Assembly: GCA_902805805.1 (NCBI GenBank)
Contig: CADCUE010000201.1
Location: 1 to 8,619, forward strand
DNA length: 8,619 nt
Direction: 5' to 3'
DNA from: an uncultured Frankineae bacterium
GTDB lineage: Bacteria > Actinomycetota > Actinomycetes > Mycobacteriales > SCTD01
Both the position numbers and the translations under genes were made by a program. How positions within the stretch are numbered: position 1 is the first letter of the stretch; the number at the start of each line of letters is the position of its first letter. Under the pieces are notes generated by a model. That model made no database searches. It saw nothing but the letters and a program-made list of their open reading frames with translations, and was not told the origin of the DNA. Positions 1 through 6,125 of the stretch are shown here, piece by piece.

Positions 1-1397
1 GCCGGCGCGCGCCGACCCGAGGTCGACCCGGGTGCCTGCTGAGCGGTTGCGCCGGAGCCGGGCGCGGGACTGCTCGCGGGCTTGCTCTGCCGGCGACCGC
101 CGGTGGCCTGAGGCCCCTGCCGGGTCGCGCGGGGGCGGGCCGGCTGCTCGACGACCACCTCGGGCTCGACGTGCGGCGCAGCCGGTCCGGTGAGCGCGCT
201 GATCTCCGGTGCGCCGGGGCGCACCGACACCGTCGTCGGGCGGATGCCGGCCTGCCGGGTGAGGGTGCGCACCTCGCCGCTCTGGTCGGGGGTCGCCAGC
301 GTCACGACGGTGCCCCCGGCGCCGGCGCGCGCGGTGCGTCCCGAGCGGTGCAGGTAGGCCTTGTGCTCGGTCGGCGGGTCGACGTGCACCACGAGGGCGA
401 CGTCGTCCACGTGGATCCCGCGGGCGGCGATGTCGGTGGCGACCAGCACGCGGGTGCTGCCGTCGGTGAAGGCGGCCAGGTTGCGCTCGCGGGCGCCCTG
501 GCTGAGGTTGCCGTGCAGCTCGACGGCGGGGATGCCCGCCGCCGTCAGCTGCTTGGCCAGCTTCTTGGCCGTGTGCTTGGTGCGCAGGAACAGCAGGCTG
601 CGCTCGAGCCCGGAGGCGAGCTGGTGCACGACGGCCGCCTTGTCGGCCGCCGCCACCGCGAAGACGTGGTGCGTCATCGTCGAGACCGGCGCGACCGCCG
701 GGTCGACCGAGTGGGTCGTGGGCCGGTCCAGGTAGCGCTTGACCAGGACGTCCACGCCGTTGTCCAGGGTGGCGGAGAACAGCATCCGCTGCCCCACCTC
801 CGGCGTGCGGTCGAGCAGGCGCTTGACGGCGGGCAGGAAGCCGAGGTCGGCCATGTGGTCGGCCTCGTCCAGGACGGTCACCTCGACGGCCGACAGGTCG
901 ACGTGGCCCTGGCCGATGAGGTCCTCGAGCCGGCCGGGGCAGGCGATGAGCACGTCGACCCCGGGCGCGAGCGCCTTGACCTGGGGGTTCTGCCCCACAC
1001 CGCCGAAGACCACGGTGCTCGTCAGACCGGCGGCGCGGGCGAGCGGCTGCACCACGGCCAGCACCTGGTTGGCCAGCTCGCGGGTCGGCACCAGCACCAG
1101 ACCGCGGGCCTGCCGCGGGCGGCGCGTGCCTGCGGTGAGCCGTGCGACCAGCGGCAGGCTGAAGGCGAGCGTCTTGCCGCTGCCGGTGCGGCCGCGGCCG
1201 AGCACGTCCCGACCGGCGAGCGTGTCGGGCAGGGTGGCCAGCTGGATCGGGAAGGGCGCGTCGATGCCGGCGGCGTGCAGCGCGCTGACGAGCCGGGCCG
1301 GGACGCCGAGATCGGCGAACGACGGACCGGACGGCGCCTGCGCCGGAGTGCTGGGGGTCGTGCGGGAGGTGGTGCGGGAGGTGGTGCGGGAGGTCAT
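1..1397 (-). CDS. DEAD-box ATP-dependent RNA helicase (RhlE-like), 3' end beyond window
   Basis: ATP-dependent RNA unwinding enzyme of the DEAD-box family, acting in the cytoplasm on structured RNA (ribosome assembly, mRNA turnover, cold adaptation in known relatives). The 465 visible residues hold the full core: Q motif with FPIQ (Q52), Walker A TGSGKT (71-76, K75), PTRELA (104-109), PGR (154-156), DEAD (177-180), SAT (208-210), ATDIAARG (320-327) and HRSGRTARAG (350-359). Residues from about 405 on form a basic tail rich in P, R, Q, S and G, typical of RNA-binding tails, and the frame is still open at the left edge, so the C-terminus is missing. The ATG at 1397 is preceded by AAAAGGA at good spacing (minus strand). 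Residues 2-14 are a TSRT repeat. Family assignment is secure; the exact orthologue (RhlE, DeaD or other) and the RNA target are not. Confidence 0.96.
   Translation of the reverse strand, partial: MTSRTTSRTTSRTTPSTPAQAPSGPSFADLGVPARLVSALHAAGIDAPFPIQLATLPDTLAGRDVLGRGRTGSGKTLAFSLPLVARLTAGTRRPRQARGLVLVPTRELANQVLAVVQPLARAAGLTSTVVFGGVGQNPQVKALAPGVDVLIACPGRLEDLIGQGHVDLSAVEVTVLDEADHMADLGFLPAVKRLLDRTPEVGQRMLFSATLDNGVDVLVKRYLDRPTTHSVDPAVAPVSTMTHHVFAVAAADKAAVVHQLASGLERSLLFLRTKHTAKKLAKQLTAAGIPAVELHGNLSQGARERNLAAFTDGSTRVLVATDIAARGIHVDDVALVVHVDPPTEHKAYLHRSGRTARAGAGGTVVTLATPDQSGEVRTLTRQAGIRPTTVSVRPGAPEISALTGPAAPHVEPEVVVEQPARPRATRQGPQATGGRRQSKPASSPAPGSGATAQQAPGSTSGRRAP
1360..1395. repeat. 12-bp tandem repeat (3 copies) in helicase N-terminus
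   Basis: Three back-to-back 12-bp units, gtgcgggaggtg on the plus strand, at 1360-1371, 1372-1383 and 1384-1395; the last differs only in its final base. The unit length is a multiple of three, so the array encodes repeated Thr-Ser-Arg-Thr directly after the start Met of the helicase. Copy-number change would alter the N-terminus without breaking the frame. Confidence 0.9.
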
Positions 1398-1539
1398 GGA
1401 TGTCCTTTTAGACGTCTGCGGTGCTCCGAGCGCCGCACCCCGTGGGGGCGCTCCAGGAGCCGGACGGCTGCGGCGCGGCGCAGAGCCGCGCGAGCCGGGA
1501 GGCCCAGTCTAGGCCAGTGCGCGCCCAGGACAGGGCCGG
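1398..1539 (-). promoter_or_regulatory. Helicase upstream region: candidate promoter and hairpin-rich 5' leader
   Basis: This 142-bp gap between the TIGR03089 gene and the helicase holds, read on the minus strand, a TAGACT hexamer (plus 1506-1511) that fits the actinobacterial -10 pattern TANNNT; I see no good -35. A leader of roughly 100 nt would follow. Two hairpins lie in it. At 1423-1460 there are GCTCC/GGAGC (5 bp), a 2-nt bulge, GAGCGCC/GGCGCTC (7 bp), a 3-nt bulge and CCC/GGG. At 1465-1488 there is an 8-bp stem with a 2-nt bulge. An 8-bp palindrome AGACGTCT (1410-1417) abuts the ribosome-binding site AAAAGGA. The stems could instead end transcription of the upstream gene, but no U-tract follows. 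Confidence 0.4.
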
Positions 1540-2229
1540 TCACGGCAGCGGCAGGGCCGGCGTCCCCTCGACGTCGACGGCGAGGGTGGCGGTGACGCCC
1601 TCCTGCGCGACGACCCGGCGCAGGTCCACCCCCGCCGGCTCGGGCGCCAGCACGAGGGCGGCGCCGGAACGCAGCACGGCCAGCAGGGCTGCCAGGCCCT
1701 CCGGGTCGGCCGGTCGGACGGCGGTCAGGACGCGGTCGGTGCCGGACAGGCCCAGCTCGGGCAACGGCGGCAGGACCGCTCCAGCCGCCTCGACGTCCAG
1801 CCGGCTGGGGACCGGCCCGCCCCAGTGGTCGGCGTGACCGGGGACCTCGAGGGCGTAGTCCGCGGCGCCCGGGGGCACGTCCCTGAGCCGCGCGCCCAGG
1901 GGGTGGCAGGACAGGGCCAGCACGTCGTCCGCCCCTGCCCTCAGCGCTGCGCCCGCCGCGTCGGCCCGGACGAAGGCGACCTCGCAGCCGTCGAGCTCGG
2001 CCGGCTCCGCGGCCACCACGACGGTCGCGCCGGTCGCGACACCGGCCAGCAGCAGCACGACCGTCTGCCAGTGCAGGGGCAGCAGCAGCCCCACGCGCGT
2101 CGGTCCGCCGTAGCCGTCCACCAGCAGGTTGGCCGACTTGGCCACCCAGTTGGCCGTCGTCGCGCCGGACAGCTCCACCCGGCCGTCGCCGTCGTGGAGC
2201 GTCAGCAGCGGCTGGGCGGGGTCGCGCAC
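1540..2229 (-). CDS. TIGR03089 family protein (function unknown, AMP-binding-like N-terminal fold)
   Basis: Small protein (229 aa from the GTG at 2229) of a family I recognise as TIGR03089, known from actinobacteria and without an assigned function. The segments with TTANWVAKSANLLVD (residues 24-38) and VGLLLPLHWQTVVLLLAG (46-63) look like the N-terminal subdomain of acyl-CoA synthetase/AMP-binding enzymes. The TSGTTG-type phosphate loop and the C-terminal catalytic domain are absent, so adenylation activity is unlikely. It lies directly downstream of the LCP gene and is probably co-transcribed and translationally coupled with it. The start is uncertain: GTG 2229 is the only conventional start in frame, but it has a poor ribosome-binding site and would trim the usual N-terminal segment. 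CTG at 2259, overlapping the LCP stop as CTGA, or CTG at 2268 would add 10 or 13 residues. Confidence 0.85.
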   Translation of the reverse strand: MRDPAQPLLTLHDGDGRVELSGATTANWVAKSANLLVDGYGGPTRVGLLLPLHWQTVVLLLAGVATGATVVVAAEPAELDGCEVAFVRADAAGAALRAGADDVLALSCHPLGARLRDVPPGAADYALEVPGHADHWGGPVPSRLDVEAAGAVLPPLPELGLSGTDRVLTAVRPADPEGLAALLAVLRSGAALVLAPEPAGVDLRRVVAQEGVTATLAVDVEGTPALPLP

Positions 2230-2255
2230 TCCGACGAGACCGGCCGTCCAGTCCG

Positions 2256-3821
2256 TCAGGCCGCGCAGGGGTCCTCCGCAGCGGTCTTGACGGCCGGCGC
2301 CGCCGAGCGCGGCGCGGTCGGCTCCGCGGGTGCGGCCGGCCGCGCGCCGGTGACCTGCACCGGCTTGGCGCCGGCGTAGGACGAGCCGACCACGACGTCG
2401 AGCGTGCGGGTGAGCGTCGGGTCGAGCTCGGTCCGGGAGCCGGGCAGTGCGGCGGCGAGCGTGCGCGCCGAGTCGGCCCGGTCCGGGCCGTGGTAGACGG
2501 TCGTCGCCGTGGCCGAGCTCCCGCGGTTGTCGGGGGCGCCGACGAGCGAGAACCCGACGGCGGCGAGGTCGTCGTACGCCCGCCGGCCGAGCCCCGACAC
2601 GCCCGCGCCGTTGAACACCCGCACCCGCACGGCCTCGGGCGCCACGACGAGCGGGGCCGCGGTCGGCCGGGCGACCGGCGCCTCGGGAGTGTCCGGTGCC
2701 TCGTCCTCGCGCAGCCGGTCGAACATCGCGGCCATCTTCGTCTCGTCGAGCAGCACCACCGACTGGCGCTCGCGGAAGCCGCTGGCGTCGGCCACCGGCA
2801 CGGTGCTGAAGATGACGCCGCCGGCGCTGAAGGTCCGGAAGCGGGTGGCGAGGTCGCGCAGGTCGTCGACGGAGGTGCCGTCGTCCACCTGGAGCGCGTC
2901 GGTCGCGACGTTGAGCACGCCGTTGAGCTTGAACGGGTTGAGCAGGGTCCCGGCCGACAGCGTCTTGCGGACGATCGCCGCGATGAACTGCTGCTGGCGG
3001 CCGATGCGGTCGAGGTCGCCGTTCGGGAGACCCTTGCGCTGCCGCACGAAGGCGAGGGCCTGCTCGCCCTGGATGGTCTGCCGTCCGGCCTCGAGGTCGA
3101 TGCCGGACCACCTGTCCTTGGCCGGCCGGGACAGGCACACCTCGACGCCGCCCAGCGTGTCGACCATCGACTGGAAGCCGTCGAAGTCGATCTGCACGTA
3201 GTTGTCGATCCGCAGCGAGGACAGGCTCTCGATCGTCCGGATCAGCAGCGGCGGGCCACCGCGCTCGAACGCGGAGTTCAGCTTGCCCTCGTGCGCCTCC
3301 ACGACCTGCCCGGTCGAGGGGTCGGTGTAGGCCGGGATCGTGACCCACGAGTCGCGCGGGAAGCTGACCAGCTGCGCCTTGTCGCTGTCGCCGTACAGGT
3401 GCGCCAGGATCACCGTGTCGGACCGCTGGCCGGAGACGAACTCCGCGCCACGGCCCTGCGTCCCCTCGCCGGCCGACAGGTCGCCGCGGGTGTCGGAGCC
3501 GACGATGAGGATGTTGCGGGCGTCGCGCGGCGTCTCCGCGGGGCGGTCCTCGATGGCGAACACGTCCGGGATCCGGTCGATCTGCCGGTCGTACTTGTTG
3601 ACCAGGAGGTAGCCGCCCACCGCGACGGCCAGCACGGCGAAGGACGTGAGGACGGCGAGGACCGACAGCACGCGCGACGCCCGGCCGCGTCCCGGCGTCG
3701 TCGGCGGCGCGGTCGTCCGGCGGCTGCCGGAGGGCCGCCGCGGGGCGCGGGGGTCCAGGTGTGGCGGGAGGGGCCGCGGCGGCACGGGGCGGCCGGGTGG
3801 CCGGTCCTGCTGCTCGCTCAC
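2256..3821 (-). CDS. LCP (LytR-CpsA-Psr) family cell-wall glycopolymer ligase with LytR C-terminal domain
   Basis: Membrane-anchored phosphotransferase that in known relatives moves a polyprenyl-pyrophosphate-linked polymer (teichoic acid, capsule or arabinogalactan) onto peptidoglycan outside the membrane. The 521 residues comprise a Pro/Arg-rich cytoplasmic N-terminus (1-49), one transmembrane helix (about 51-74), the LCP catalytic domain (about 100-290) and a LytR_C domain (about 397-480), then an Ala/Pro-rich tail. Key LCP residues are present: GSD (D110), RSD (R133, D135), FPRD (R156, D157), and the block from VRQRKG to DRIGRQQ (R260, R262, D269, D271, R272, R275). The GTG start at 3821 has GAGGAG about 8 nt upstream, and no better start lies in frame. 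It is divergent from rmlA by 46 bp, which suggests that its polymer substrate contains rhamnose; that is inference. Confidence 0.95.
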   Translation of the reverse strand: MSEQQDRPPGRPVPPRPLPPHLDPRAPRRPSGSRRTTAPPTTPGRGRASRVLSVLAVLTSFAVLAVAVGGYLLVNKYDRQIDRIPDVFAIEDRPAETPRDARNILIVGSDTRGDLSAGEGTQGRGAEFVSGQRSDTVILAHLYGDSDKAQLVSFPRDSWVTIPAYTDPSTGQVVEAHEGKLNSAFERGGPPLLIRTIESLSSLRIDNYVQIDFDGFQSMVDTLGGVEVCLSRPAKDRWSGIDLEAGRQTIQGEQALAFVRQRKGLPNGDLDRIGRQQQFIAAIVRKTLSAGTLLNPFKLNGVLNVATDALQVDDGTSVDDLRDLATRFRTFSAGGVIFSTVPVADASGFRERQSVVLLDETKMAAMFDRLREDEAPDTPEAPVARPTAAPLVVAPEAVRVRVFNGAGVSGLGRRAYDDLAAVGFSLVGAPDNRGSSATATTVYHGPDRADSARTLAAALPGSRTELDPTLTRTLDVVVGSSYAGAKPVQVTGARPAAPAEPTAPRSAAPAVKTAAEDPCAA

Positions 3822-3867
3822 GCGTCGTCTCCTCGTCCGGGGGTGGGCCTGCCACTAGCCTGCCAGC
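3822..3867. promoter_or_regulatory. Divergent LCP/rmlA promoter region; leaderless rmlA candidate with direct repeat
   Basis: These 46 bp must hold start signals for both divergent genes. On the plus strand TAGCCT (3856-3861) matches the actinobacterial -10 pattern TANNNT and ends 6 nt before the rmlA ATG. This would place the transcription start at the A of ATG; no Shine-Dalgarno sequence precedes rmlA, as expected for a leaderless mRNA. An 8-bp direct repeat GCCTGCCA (3847-3854 and 3858-3865) has an 11-bp period and overlaps that hexamer, as an operator might. No convincing -35 box is seen. On the minus strand GAGGAG is the ribosome-binding site of the LCP gene. Confidence 0.4.
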
Positions 3868-4932
3868 ATGAAGGCACTGGTCCTGTCCGGTGGTGCAGGC
3901 ACGCGGTTGCGGCCCATCACGCACACCTCCGCCAAGCAGCTGGTGCCCGTCGCCAACAAGCCGGTGCTGTTCTACGGCCTCGAGGCGATCCGCGACGCCG
4001 GCGTGACCGAGGTCGGCATCATCGTCGGCGACACGCACGCCGAGATCGAGGCGGCGGTCGGTGACGGGTCCGAGCTCGGGATCCGGGTCACCTACATCAG
4101 GCAGGACGCTCCGCTGGGCCTCGCGCACTGCGTGCTCATCGCCGCGGACTTCCTCGCCGACGACGACTTCGTCATGTACCTCGGCGACAACTTCATCATC
4201 GGCGGCATCACCGAGCTGGTGCACGAGTTCCGCGACGCCTCCTACGACGCGCAGATCCTGCTCACCAAGGTCGAGAACCCGTCGCAGTTCGGCGTGGCCG
4301 AGCTCGGCCCCAACGGCGGCGTCACCACCCTGGTCGAGAAGCCGAAGCAGCCGCGCAGCGACCTCGCCCTCGTCGGCGTCTACATGTTCCGCCCCGTGAT
4401 CCACGAGGCGGTCCGGGCGATCAAGCCCTCGGCCCGCGGCGAGCTCGAGATCACCGACGCCCTGCAGTGGCTCATCGACGAGGGCCGTGACGTGCGCCCC
4501 CACCTCGTGACGGGCTACTGGAAGGACACCGGACGGCTCGAGGACATGCTCGAGTGCAACCGCAAGGTCCTCGAGTCGGTCGAGCCCGTGGTCGCCGGCA
4601 CGGTCGACGCCGACAGCGCGCTCATCGGCCGGGTCGTGGTGGAGGAGGGCGCGGTGATCGAGCGCTCGGTCGTCCGCGGGCCGGCGATCATCGGCCGCGA
4701 CACGGTCCTGCGCGACACCTACGTCGGGCCGTTCACCTCCATCTACTTCGGCTGCCTGCTCGAGGACACCGAGATCGAGCACTCGATCGTGCTCGAGCAG
4801 TCCACGATCCGCGGCGTCGGCCGCATCGAGGACAGCCTGATCGGCAAGGAGGTCGAGGTGTCGCCGTCGACCGCGCTGCCGCGGGCCCACCGGCTGATGC
4901 TGGGCGACCACAGCCGGGTCTCCATCGCCTGA
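3868..4932 (+). CDS. rmlA: Glucose-1-phosphate thymidylyltransferase, long form (RmlA/RfbA)
   Basis: Cytoplasmic enzyme making dTDP-glucose and pyrophosphate from dTTP and glucose-1-phosphate, the first step to dTDP-L-rhamnose and other deoxysugars. The 354 residues show the nucleotidyltransferase signature GGAGTRLRPIT (8-18) with K23, QDAPLGLAH (79-87), YLGDN (104-108, D107 for metal), EKP (157-159) and WKDTG (218-222, D220). From about 245 on, hexapeptide-like repeats form a left-handed beta-helix. This C-terminal extension marks the long form (TIGR01208, StrD-like), against about 290 residues for the short form. The ATG at 3868 begins exactly at the conserved MKALVLSGG and has no Shine-Dalgarno. 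The next gene, rmlB, follows after 218 bp, so the two may be transcribed separately. Another nucleotide-sugar specificity cannot be fully excluded, but rmlB and rmlD support dTDP-glucose. Confidence 0.95.
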   Translation: MKALVLSGGAGTRLRPITHTSAKQLVPVANKPVLFYGLEAIRDAGVTEVGIIVGDTHAEIEAAVGDGSELGIRVTYIRQDAPLGLAHCVLIAADFLADDDFVMYLGDNFIIGGITELVHEFRDASYDAQILLTKVENPSQFGVAELGPNGGVTTLVEKPKQPRSDLALVGVYMFRPVIHEAVRAIKPSARGELEITDALQWLIDEGRDVRPHLVTGYWKDTGRLEDMLECNRKVLESVEPVVAGTVDADSALIGRVVVEEGAVIERSVVRGPAIIGRDTVLRDTYVGPFTSIYFGCLLEDTEIEHSIVLEQSTIRGVGRIEDSLIGKEVEVSPSTALPRAHRLMLGDHSRVSIA

Positions 4933-4934
4933 GC

Positions 4935-4952
4935 GCGCCGGGCCCCGGGCGC
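4935..4952 (+). terminator. GC hairpin just after rmlA stop (candidate terminator)
   Basis: Two bases after the rmlA stop, GCGCC (4935-4939) can pair with GGCGC (4948-4952) around GGGCCCCG; the flanking GCGCG/CGCGC (4933-4937/4955-4959) offers an alternative stem. There is no U-tract, which is common for actinobacterial terminators but also makes the call weak, because any sequence this GC-rich folds. Confidence 0.3.
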
Positions 4953-4990
4953 CCCGCGCACGGCTCCTGCCACCTCTGACGCGGATGCTG

Positions 4991-5062
4991 CACCGTCCAC
5001 CTCGGTGCTCAGCCGCCCGTGCGGCGCTGCGCCGGCTGGCTCCGGGGCGGAGGTGGACGGTG
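4991..5062. repeat. 13-bp perfect inverted repeat with heptamer copies, upstream of rmlB
   Basis: The arm caccgtccacctc (4991-5003) is exactly complementary in reverse to 5050-5062, with 46 bp between. Inside, CAGCCG (5010-5015) can pair with CGGCTG (5033-5038), so the RNA could form a stacked, interrupted hairpin. The heptamer GGTGGAC occurs twice in tandem at 5052-5058 and 5059-5065 and once inverted at 4995-5001. It lies about 90-160 bp upstream of the rmlB start. It may be a terminator or attenuator between rmlA and rmlB, or a binding site for a regulator. No coding ORF explains it. Confidence 0.7.
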
Positions 5063-5130
5063 GACCGACCGGCAGTGCGGTGCGGAGGGGGCGCCGCGCC
5101 GGGTCCGTCGGCCTCGCCGCCCCCGGCGCG

Positions 5131-5150
5131 GTCTCTGGGAGACTGGACCC
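5131..5150 (+). promoter_or_regulatory. rmlB start region: weak -10-like hexamer or Shine-Dalgarno
   Basis: GAGACT (5139-5144) ends 6 nt before the rmlB ATG, the same spacing as TAGCCT before rmlA, and matches TANNNT at all but its first base. The overlapping GGGAG (5137-5141), 9 nt from the ATG, could equally be a ribosome-binding site. No -35 is evident. The two readings cannot be separated from sequence. Confidence 0.25.
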
Positions 5151-6125
5151 ATGCGTGTCTTCGTCACCGGCGGTGCCGGCTTCATCGGGTCCCACTACGT
5201 CCGTCAGGTCCTCACCGACGCCTATCCGGCCTTCGCCGGCGCGGAGGTGACGGTCTACGACAAGCTCACCTACGCCGGCAACCTCGCCAACCTCGCCGCC
5301 GTCTCGGACTCCCCGCGCTACCGCTTCGTCCGCGGCGACCTCGTCGACGGGCCGCTGCTCGACCGGGAGCTGCCCGGTCACGACGTGGTCGTCAACTTCG
5401 CGGCCGAGACGCACGTCGACCGGTCGATCACCGGCGCGCAGGACTTCGTCGTGACCAACGTCCTCGGTGCGCAGACGCTGTTCGACGCCTGCCTGCGAGC
5501 GGGCACGCCCCGGGTGGTGCACATCGGCACCGACGAGGTCTACGGCTCGATCTCCGAGGGCTCGTGGACCGAGGACGAGCCGCTGCTGCCGAACAGCCCC
5601 TACTCCGCGGCCAAGGCCGGGGCCGAGCTGCTGGCCCGGGCCTACGCCGTGACCTACGGCCTGCACATCTCCACGACCCGGTGCAGCAACAACTACGGGC
5701 CCTACCAGTTCCCCGAGAAGGTGATCCCGCTGTTCGTCACCAACCTGCTCGACGGCAGGAAGGTGCCGCTCTACGGCGAGGGGCTCAACGTCCGCGACTG
5801 GCTGCACGTCGACGACCACTGCCGCGGCATCCAGCTGGTCGCCGAGCAGGGCGCGAAGGGCGAGTCCTACAACATCGGGGGCGGTCGGGAGATGAGCAAC
5901 CGCGAGCTCACCGGCCACCTGCTCGACGCCCTCGGCGCCGGCTGGGACATGGTCGAGCGGGTCGAGGACCGCAAGGGCCACGACCTGCGCTACTCGGTCG
6001 ACCACTCCAAGCTCGCGGCGATGGGCTACGCGCCGCAGCACAGCTTCGAGGACGGGCTGGCCGAGACCGTCGCGTGGTACCGCGCCAACGAGGCCTGGTG
6101 GCGGCCGCTCAAGGCGGCGGCGTGA
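5151..6125 (+). CDS. rmlB: dTDP-glucose 4,6-dehydratase (RmlB/RfbB)
   Basis: NAD-dependent extended-SDR enzyme converting dTDP-glucose to dTDP-4-keto-6-deoxy-glucose in the cytoplasm, the second step towards dTDP-L-rhamnose. The 324 residues carry the Rossmann motif TGGAGFIGS (6-14), the catalytic TDE triad region (T127, D128, E129, in HIGTDEVYGS), YSAAK (Y151, K155), the family signature RCSNNYGPYQFPEK (177-190) and the substrate-binding segment YGEGLNVRDWLHV. Length is normal. I place the start at ATG 5151, directly before the Rossmann strand; the in-frame ATG at 5019 would add 44 Arg/Gly/Pro-rich residues foreign to the family. It overlaps rmlD by 4 bp (GTGA), indicating an rmlB-rmlD operon with coupled translation. 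Confidence 0.96.
   Translation: MRVFVTGGAGFIGSHYVRQVLTDAYPAFAGAEVTVYDKLTYAGNLANLAAVSDSPRYRFVRGDLVDGPLLDRELPGHDVVVNFAAETHVDRSITGAQDFVVTNVLGAQTLFDACLRAGTPRVVHIGTDEVYGSISEGSWTEDEPLLPNSPYSAAKAGAELLARAYAVTYGLHISTTRCSNNYGPYQFPEKVIPLFVTNLLDGRKVPLYGEGLNVRDWLHVDDHCRGIQLVAEQGAKGESYNIGGGREMSNRELTGHLLDALGAGWDMVERVEDRKGHDLRYSVDHSKLAAMGYAPQHSFEDGLAETVAWYRANEAWWRPLKAAA

Noticed and set aside
171..1595. 474-codon plus-strand open frame antisense to the helicase
   Set aside because: The product is low-complexity, rich in R, G, A, H and V, and the opposite strand encodes a helicase with every family motif.
2251..2262. Twelve-base match gtccgtcaggcc at 2251 and 7072, both near gene ends
   Set aside because: Short and GC-rich, with one copy inside the LCP stop region; one such match in 8.6 kb of this composition is expected by chance.
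1540..4911. A 1123-codon minus-strand open frame
   Set aside because: Only its last about 230 codons (TIGR03089) look real. The rest is a shadow across the LCP gene and antisense to rmlA, with Arg/Pro/Gly-rich sequence; long open shadows are normal at this GC content.
5019..5150. Upstream ATG extending rmlB by 44 residues
   Set aside because: The extension is Arg/Gly/Pro-rich, lacks family similarity and covers the inverted repeat; conserved sequence starts at ATG 5151.
4985..6121. Open frame continuing upstream of rmlD through rmlB
   Set aside because: It is the +2 shadow of rmlB; RmlD-like sequence begins only at GTG 6122.
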